Assembly: GCA_964458935.1 (NCBI GenBank)
Contig: CAYWKS010000013.1
Coordinates: 10,276 to 74,275, forward strand
Reading direction: 5' to 3'
Origin: CAYWKS01 sp964458935
GTDB lineage: Bacteria > Planctomycetota > Phycisphaerae > Phycisphaerales > Zrk34
Length of the DNA: 64,000 bases
The notes under the pieces are model-generated. The model was not told where the DNA came from, did no database searches, and worked only from the letters and a program-made list of their open reading frames with translations. Below, piece after piece: positions 59,174 to 64,000 of the stretch. The translations under genes were made by a program, and so were the position numbers. Within the stretch, counting starts at the first letter, position 1. Each line of letters begins with the position of its first letter.

Positions 59174-60409
59174 TCACCGCGCTTCATCCTCATCGCCGGC
59201 CATCGCCTTCTCCAGATTGACACGGGCGCCTTCGGCCGCCGGTGCGGCGTCCTGAGGCCGGCCGGCGCGGAGCGCGGCGATCAGACTGCGCATATCGCGG
59301 TGCAGCGGGGCCGCGAAGCTCATCCACTGCCCGCTGACCGGATGGCGGAACTCAAGGAGCGCCGCGTGCAGCGCCGGCCGATGGATGAGCAGGTCCTCGC
59401 GGCGTGCCATGCGGTCCCAGATCTTCACGCCCTCGGCCTTCTGGCGGGCGTACGTGAGCATGGCCTGCGCCCCGGCCGCCGCGGGCGGTTGGGCGACCTC
59501 CGCCGGGCCGACCGGCTCGCCCCCGTAAATGATGTCGCTGACGATCGGGTGGCCCAGCCAGCCCAGGTGCACGCGGATCTGGTGGGTGCGGCCGGTCTTG
59601 AGCTCCAGCTCCACCAGCGTGTAGCCGCGGTACGGCTCCCGCACGCGGTAGAGCGTCACCGCATCCCGCGCGTACCCGCCGCCGTCGTTGCGGACCGCGT
59701 AGGCCTCGGCGACCGCGGGGTGCTTGCCGATCGGCTGGTCGATGACCCCGCCGGGCCCGGGCAACTGCCCGTGCACCAGCGCCAGGTAATACTTCTGGAC
59801 CTGGCGCTGCTCGAACTGCCGGCCCAGCCGCCAGTGCGCCTCGTCGGTCTTGGCGACGACGATGGCGCCGGTCGTGTCCTTGTCCAGCCGATGGACGATG
59901 CCGGGCCGGAACTCGTCGACCCCGACGCTGCTCAGCGCCTCCAGCCCGTTGGCCCGCGTGTCGCGGAAATACCAGGCGAGCCCGTTGACCAGCGTACCGC
60001 TGAGGTTGCTCCGCGCCGGGTGCACGACGAGGTCCGGCTGCTTGTTCACCACGATCAGGTGCTCGTCCTCGTGGATGATGTCGAGCGGGATGGGCTCGGC
60101 GGGGATCTGCTTGATCGGCGGCGGCGGGACCACGACGTCGATCACGTCGAGCTGCTTGACGATGGTCGAGCTCTTGGGCAGCTGTCCGTTGACGGTTACT
60201 GCGCCTTCGTTGATGAGCTTCTGCAGGCGGGAGCGGCTCAAGCCCGGCAGCCGCGAGGTCAGGTAGCGATCCAACCGCCGCTTGATCTCACGCTGGAGGA
60301 TGAAACGCTTGTGTTGCGCGCCGTCCGATTCCTCGATGGCATCGAACTCATCGGCCTCGTCCGGCGAGTCGTCGAGCCGATCGTCGGGCTCGGTCGGCGG
60401 GTCGGTCAT
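59174..60409 (-). CDS. rluD: RluD-type 23S rRNA pseudouridine synthase
   Basis: A 411-residue RluA/RluD-family pseudouridine synthase. An acidic N-terminal extension (~1-30) precedes an S4 RNA-binding domain (~45-105, LDRYLTSRLPGLSRSRLQKLI). The catalytic core has HEDEHLIVVNKQPDLVVHPA, catalytic Asp in GIVHRLDKDTTGAIVVAK, and TGRTHQIRVHLGWLGHPIVSD. RluD is the closest fit; other RluA-type targets are possible. The start ATG overlaps the stop of the upstream gene by 4 bp. Confidence 0.9.
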   Translation of the reverse strand: MTDPPTEPDDRLDDSPDEADEFDAIEESDGAQHKRFILQREIKRRLDRYLTSRLPGLSRSRLQKLINEGAVTVNGQLPKSSTIVKQLDVIDVVVPPPPIKQIPAEPIPLDIIHEDEHLIVVNKQPDLVVHPARSNLSGTLVNGLAWYFRDTRANGLEALSSVGVDEFRPGIVHRLDKDTTGAIVVAKTDEAHWRLGRQFEQRQVQKYYLALVHGQLPGPGGVIDQPIGKHPAVAEAYAVRNDGGGYARDAVTLYRVREPYRGYTLVELELKTGRTHQIRVHLGWLGHPIVSDIIYGGEPVGPAEVAQPPAAAGAQAMLTYARQKAEGVKIWDRMARREDLLIHRPALHAALLEFRHPVSGQWMSFAAPLHRDMRSLIAALRAGRPQDAAPAAEGARVNLEKAMAGDEDEAR

Positions 60410-61224
60410 CGCAGGTGATTGGGGTCGACGCGGTCGGTGGACTGGGGCGCGGGCGCCGGCAGGGGCAGCAGCGACGGCTCGTCCAGCTCCCCGGCGGGGC
60501 CGAGCGGCCCTTCGAGGACCGGCTCGTTGGGATCGTCGCCGAGCGACTGCCTCAGCAGCGACGCGGGGATGTTGGGCTCGGCGGCCTGCGGCGCCGGGGC
60601 GAAGGTCAGTTGCTGATGCCGGTAGTGTTCGATCGCGGCCAGCCGCTGCTGCGCGGTGCGGGCGACGGTGTGGTAGTGGCCGGCCTGCTTCCACGCGGCC
60701 TCGTACTGCGATTCGGCGGCCGCCCAGTCGCCCAGGGTCTCGTGGACCGCGCCGAGCCGCAGCCGCGCGTTGAGCGGGATGAGGGGCGGGCCGTTCGTCC
60801 CGGCCGAATCGATCGCCTGCTGGTAGAGGCTGGCGGCGCGCTGGAGGCGTTGGGTGGTTGCCTCGCCGGGCTCGGTGCGGGTGGGATCGAGCGCGCCCTG
60901 TTCGTAAGCGCTGGTCATGGCGGATTGGAAGACCTCATCGGCGGCGGCGAGCAGGGACAGGCCGGCCAGCCCCTCGCGGTCGGCGTAGGTCCGGGCCAAC
61001 TGCTGCCAGGTCTCGGGCGTCTGGGCGTTGGCGAAGGCGCTCCACGCCTTCTCCTGGGCGCGGGCTTCGCGCCCGGCGAGCCAGCGTCCCCCGACGACCG
61101 CGCCCAGCACCAGCAGGATCACGCCCAGCGTCTTGGTGCCGTGCTTGTCCCACCACTGCTTGAAGTGGCGGAAGAACTCCAGCAGGTCATTTTCCTTCAG
61201 TTCGTGTCGGTGCTCACTGTCCAT
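60406..61224 (-). CDS. membrane-anchored TPR-like protein (YfgM-like)
   Basis: A 272-residue protein with a short cytoplasmic N-terminus (HELKENDLLEFFRHFKQWWDKHG), one membrane helix (~33-50, TLGVILLVLGAVVGGRWL) and a periplasmic TPR-like part (~55-210). This layout matches the YfgM/TPR_21 family, which in Enterobacteria associates with the Sec translocon and PpiD. The last ~60 residues are Pro-rich. It is coupled to rluD by a 4-bp overlap and follows a lipoprotein gene by 12 bp. Confidence 0.72.
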   Translation of the reverse strand: MDSEHRHELKENDLLEFFRHFKQWWDKHGTKTLGVILLVLGAVVGGRWLAGREARAQEKAWSAFANAQTPETWQQLARTYADREGLAGLSLLAAADEVFQSAMTSAYEQGALDPTRTEPGEATTQRLQRAASLYQQAIDSAGTNGPPLIPLNARLRLGAVHETLGDWAAAESQYEAAWKQAGHYHTVARTAQQRLAAIEHYRHQQLTFAPAPQAAEPNIPASLLRQSLGDDPNEPVLEGPLGPAGELDEPSLLPLPAPAPQSTDRVDPNHLR

Positions 61225-61236
61225 GGCGTTGGGTTC

Positions 61237-61767
61237 TCATCTGTTCTCGCGGGGTCGTCGGGGCTCAGGGTCGTCGCGGTTGCGGTAGGCGGGGTTGTCG
61301 CCGCGGCCCAGCGTCTGGATGCTGGCGTTGATGCTCGTCCGCTCACCGGTGAACGAAGAATCGGAGGTGATGCGGACCTCGCAGAACTCGCTGCCTTTCT
61401 CGAACCGCATGAGGAACGTGCCGCGGACCATCTGGCGGCCGCGCATCATCCATCCTTTCAGCGGCATCTGGTTGGCATAGAAGCGTTCGACCTCGTACTT
61501 GTCGGCGCGTCCTTCGTAAGTGTGATCGACAAAGCGGGCGCCGGCGGATTCGTAATTACGGCTGATCTTCTCGGCCAGTTCGAAGCCCAGCGGCACGGGC
61601 ACGTCGGGGATCGGCGGGCGGCTGCGGGGGATGAGCCCGGCGACGGTCGAGGGCCGGTTGGCGTCGGTCGTGCCACGCGTCGTGGCGGTCTCGCCGGACC
61701 CGCCCTGGCAGGCGGCCAGGCATCCGGCCAGGGCCAACGGCACAATCCATCGTGCGGCGCGGGTCAT
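61237..61767 (-). CDS. putative lipoprotein
   Basis: A 176-residue predicted lipoprotein. The signal is MTRAARWIVPLALAGCLAAC, with lipobox LAAC and Cys at ~20. After a Gly/Thr-rich linker comes a compact domain (~50-160) with VPVPLGFELAEKI, YANQMPLKGWMMRGRQMV and an MRFEKGSEFCEVRIT strand. It is similar in shape to small planctomycete lipoproteins of unknown function. GGGAGGT lies ~8 nt before the chosen ATG; a 21-codon extension upstream is not supported. The role is unknown. Confidence 0.78.
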   Translation of the reverse strand: MTRAARWIVPLALAGCLAACQGGSGETATTRGTTDANRPSTVAGLIPRSRPPIPDVPVPLGFELAEKISRNYESAGARFVDHTYEGRADKYEVERFYANQMPLKGWMMRGRQMVRGTFLMRFEKGSEFCEVRITSDSSFTGERTSINASIQTLGRGDNPAYRNRDDPEPRRPRENR

Positions 61768-61830
61768 TGGGCTTACCTCCCTGTCACTCGGTAATACATT
61801 CAGTCTAATGAGACGCTGAGCCACGGGCAA

Positions 61831-62871
61831 TCAGAGCTCCTCGAGGTAGCGTGCGAGCGCGTCGACGTCACGGTCGGCGACGACGCGGCCGAGCGTGGGG
61901 CTGAACGCCCAGGGCATCACGGCGACCGCCGGGCCCAGCCCCAGGGCCGCGCCCGCCGCCGCGCCAAGCGCCTCCAGGCCGTCGCCGCGGAGCGCGGAGA
62001 TGGGGATCGGCGGGCCGCCGTTCCGGGGGTCGGCCGGCGGGTCGGCGAGGTCGGCCTTGTTGCACACGTGCAGGGTCGGCCGGTCGGGCAGGTCATCGGG
62101 CCAATCGACCTGCGGATCGCGGACGGCGATGATCAGATCGGCGTGGGCGATCGCGTCACGGGCGAGCTCGATCGCCCGCCGCTCCAGCGGATCGTCGCTG
62201 GCGTGCAGGCCGGGCGTGTCGATCCATTCGACGACGAGATCACCGATGGCGGTGGGCAGGTCGGCCAGCCCGCCGACCCAGTCGCGGGTCGTGCCGGGCA
62301 GGTCGGCGGTGATGCTGGCGATGCGGCCGAGGACGAGGTTGGTCAGGGTGCTCTTGCCGACATTGGGTCGGCCGATCAGGGCGACGCGCGGCGGGGTGAG
62401 CAGGTGTCGCATGGCGTCGGTGGCGTGTTGGATGGCGAGCCAGTCGGGCCGGCCGGTGGCCAGGGCGCGGCGCCAGCGTCGCGGCTGGTCGAGCAGGGGG
62501 TCGATGGCGGCGGGGCTGGCGGCCGTTGCGAGTGTCTGGAGCATGTCCGCTTCGGACCGTGAGGCGGCCTCGGGGAAGAGCTCGCAGGCGTCGTGCCCGG
62601 CGGTGGGCACAGCGCCGAGGCGACCGAGCTGCTCGACAAGCCGCGTGATGACCCGCGGGCCGCCGTGGGGCATGATCTGGCACCAGTCGTCGCGGAGGCT
62701 GACGACGAGGCCTTCGTCGACGCCGGCGAGGTCGGCCAGCCTGACGCGCCCGTCGGGTCGACGACCGGTCAGGCGTTCGATGCAGTCGGCGGCGCCGGGC
62801 CCGTGGAGCTGGATGATCCCGATCGCGCCGGGCGCGGGGGCGGTCGCGACCAGGCAGGCGGGCGCGGTCAC
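61831..62871 (-). CDS. MnmE-like GTPase lacking the C-terminal Cys motif
   Basis: A 346-residue GTPase related to MnmE (TrmE), which modifies tRNA wobble uridine with MnmG. The N-terminal folate-type domain is recognisable (LVATAPAPGAIGIIQLHGP). G motifs: GRPNVGKST (167-175), GTTRD (193-197), DTPG (218-221), NKAD (271-274), SAL (292-294). Standard MnmE is ~450 residues and ends with CIGK; this protein is ~100 shorter and ends ALARYLEEL with no such Cys. It is therefore probably a paralogue with another job. The start overlaps the coaX stop by 4 bp. Confidence 0.82.
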   Translation of the reverse strand: MTAPACLVATAPAPGAIGIIQLHGPGAADCIERLTGRRPDGRVRLADLAGVDEGLVVSLRDDWCQIMPHGGPRVITRLVEQLGRLGAVPTAGHDACELFPEAASRSEADMLQTLATAASPAAIDPLLDQPRRWRRALATGRPDWLAIQHATDAMRHLLTPPRVALIGRPNVGKSTLTNLVLGRIASITADLPGTTRDWVGGLADLPTAIGDLVVEWIDTPGLHASDDPLERRAIELARDAIAHADLIIAVRDPQVDWPDDLPDRPTLHVCNKADLADPPADPRNGGPPIPISALRGDGLEALGAAAGAALGLGPAVAVMPWAFSPTLGRVVADRDVDALARYLEEL

Positions 62872-63644
62872 CCGGCGCCCTCCTGCTCGAGTTCGCGGCG
62901 GCGGGTGACAACCATGCCCAGCAGCGTCAGGGCCGGGACGATCGCCTCGACCAACTCGTAGCCCTCGAACAGGTCCCGGGCGTCGCCGCCGGTGGCGATG
63001 ATCTTGGGGTAAGCGCCGTAGTGCTCGGCGTAGAGCTCGGCGAGCTCACGGACGGCGCCGCGGATGCCGTGGAAGACGCCGCTCCGCATGGCCTGGGCGG
63101 TGTTGTGCCCGATCGGCTCATCGGGCCGGGCGAACTCGACATCGGGCAGCAGGGCGGTGTGAGCGTGCATGGCCTGGAGCTGGAGCCGTCCGCCGGGCAG
63201 GATCGCCCCGCCGTGGAAGATCCCCTCGCCGTCGACGAAGTCGATGGTGACGGCGGTGCCTGCATCGATGACGATGCAGGCCTGCTGGAGGCGATCGTAG
63301 GCGGCGGCGGCATTGAGCAGCCGATCCACGCCCACGATCGTCTCACGGTCGAGCCGCCGGCCGATCGGCACGTTCACGTCACGCTCGACCCGCACAACCT
63401 CCCGGTCGAACCGCGAGCGGAGCATGGTCGCCAGCTCCTCGGCGCGGCGGTCGTTGACCGAGGCGACGTAGACGGGCGCATCGGCCCGCTCCGCCAGCGG
63501 CGACATCGCATCGGTCAGCTCCGCGGGCAACGCCTCGGCGAGGTCGTGCGGCAACTGGTGGACAGCCTGCAGTTCGTCACCGACAACGGCGGCGAACTGG
63601 CTGCGGGTGTTCCCCACGTTCACGGCAAGCAGGTCGACAGTCAT
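62868..63644 (-). CDS. coaX: type III pantothenate kinase
   Basis: CoaX phosphorylates pantothenate, the first step of coenzyme A synthesis. Its ASKHA-fold motifs are clear: LAVNVGNTRSQFA, VGVDRLLNAAAAYDR, VIDAGTAVTIDFVDGEG, GGAILPGGRLQLQAMHAHTA and IIATGGDA. The protein has 258 residues. I set the start at the ATG of TVDLLAVN; the 11-codon extension upstream overlaps an extended -10 promoter. It is first in a probable operon with the MnmE-like GTPase. Confidence 0.94.
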   Translation of the reverse strand: MTVDLLAVNVGNTRSQFAAVVGDELQAVHQLPHDLAEALPAELTDAMSPLAERADAPVYVASVNDRRAEELATMLRSRFDREVVRVERDVNVPIGRRLDRETIVGVDRLLNAAAAYDRLQQACIVIDAGTAVTIDFVDGEGIFHGGAILPGGRLQLQAMHAHTALLPDVEFARPDEPIGHNTAQAMRSGVFHGIRGAVRELAELYAEHYGAYPKIIATGGDARDLFEGYELVEAIVPALTLLGMVVTRRRELEQEGAG

Positions 63645-63651
63645 GGCCGAC

Positions 63652-63660
63652 AGTGTAGCA
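63652..63660 (-). promoter_or_regulatory. extended -10 promoter, leaderless start of coaX
   Basis: On the minus strand TGC-TACACT (TGn extended -10) ends exactly 7 nt before the coaX ATG. There is no Shine-Dalgarno and no good -35, as expected for an extended -10 site. Confidence 0.6.
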
Positions 63661-63690
63661 CCCGCGTGGGTGCGCACGGGGGTGTCGCGT

Positions 63691-63790
63691 GTCCGCCCGG
63701 GGCATGCCCCGGGGCGGACGCACCAATAAAGTACTGTTATGTAACGGTTTAGGGTTTAGGGCGGGGATGTCCGCCCTTGGCCGGGCGGAC
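63691..63790. repeat. two hairpins sharing the stem GTCCGCCC/GGGCGGAC
   Basis: The first palindrome (63691-63719) has the 8-bp stem plus an inner GGGGC/GCCCC. The second (63769-63790) has the same 8-bp stem with a TTGGCC loop. Between them is AT-rich DNA with GTAACGGT at 63741 and a doubled GTTTAGG. They lie upstream of coaX. From 63791 to 64000 I see no gene. Confidence 0.55.
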
Positions 63791-64000
63791 AAGCCGGGCG
63801 GTGCAACGCGCGGGGCTGCGGAGCGGGGCGTACGTCGCAAGGTGATGCATCGCGGCGGGTTACGAGATGGATCGGTCGTGGTCATGGCGTTTCACCCGGG
63901 TGCGGCCGGCCGGCGCGGCGCACAGTCGTTTCGCGGGAAGACGGGGCGGCGGACGGGCCGTCGGCCGGGGCCAGCGCTTACGAATAGCGTGCCCCCCATA

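Noticed and set aside
63748..63763. Telomere-like TTTAGGGTTTAGGG
   Set aside because: Only two units; no sign of a linear end or longer array.

Overview
The window is GC-rich bacterial chromosome, densely packed with housekeeping genes. It most resembles Planctomycetota, probably class Phycisphaerae. Pointers are a pseudopilin with a C-terminal YADGH motif of the planctomycete H-X9-DG type, GH57 branching enzyme with GT35 phosphorylase, a fibro-slime protein and Lys/Thr-rich tails on unrelated proteins. The phylum assignment is inference; no rRNA is present. I see no phage, IS element, CRISPR array or resistance gene.

Layout. 2-3419 (+): end of infB, ylxP, rbfA, an HhH-GPD-like gene, hisG. 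3421-8138 (+): a large TPR lipoprotein, yebC, a GT2 glycosyltransferase. 8149-13199 (-): tRNA-Gln, glmU-like, prs, rplY, pth, rpsF, ssb, rplI. 13513-18397 (+): rplM, rpsI, a 2-hydroxyacid dehydrogenase, glgP. 18435-20854 (-): a hypothetical, argF, argB. 21023-23904 (+): a GAF/sigma-54 activator, tRNA-Arg, mutY. 23876-26978 (-): DUF167, a short uvrC, lspA, a DksA-like protein. 27278-34109 (+): an exported TPR protein, a candidate structured RNA, a pseudopilin, acyP, icd, a zinc alcohol dehydrogenase. 34417-47355: a type IV pilus locus (pilM-N-O-P-like, pilB, pilT, pilC, three minor-pilin genes, a fibro-slime protein) facing a FimT-like gene and the probable major pilin. 48185-49885 (+): GH57 branching enzyme. 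49898-58524 (-): rseP, dxr, RNase E/G, ptsI, metK. 58762-59099 (-): a candidate GGA-loop RNA. 59174-63644 (-): rluD-type pseudouridine synthase, a YfgM-like protein, a lipoprotein, an MnmE-like GTPase, coaX.

The main less-expected signals are these. (1) Between metK and rluD, a multi-hairpin RNA presents GGA/GGAGGAG in loops, has its own TTGACA promoter, and has G.U pairs that fix its strand; it looks like a CsrA-sequestering RNA. (2) Upstream of the 30366 pseudopilin, a TTGACA promoter has its predicted start exactly on the first base of a long-range helix. (3) Six genes without a Shine-Dalgarno carry TAnnnT exactly 7 nt before ATG, a leaderless-mRNA signature. (4) A PilX-like minor pilin carries three EF-hand-type calcium loops. 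(5) UvrC, the MnmE-like GTPase and GlmU each lack a standard C-terminal module.

Functionally, the pilus genes encode nearly a whole machine except the secretin and prepilin peptidase, which must lie elsewhere. GlgP and the GH57 enzyme point to glycogen storage.
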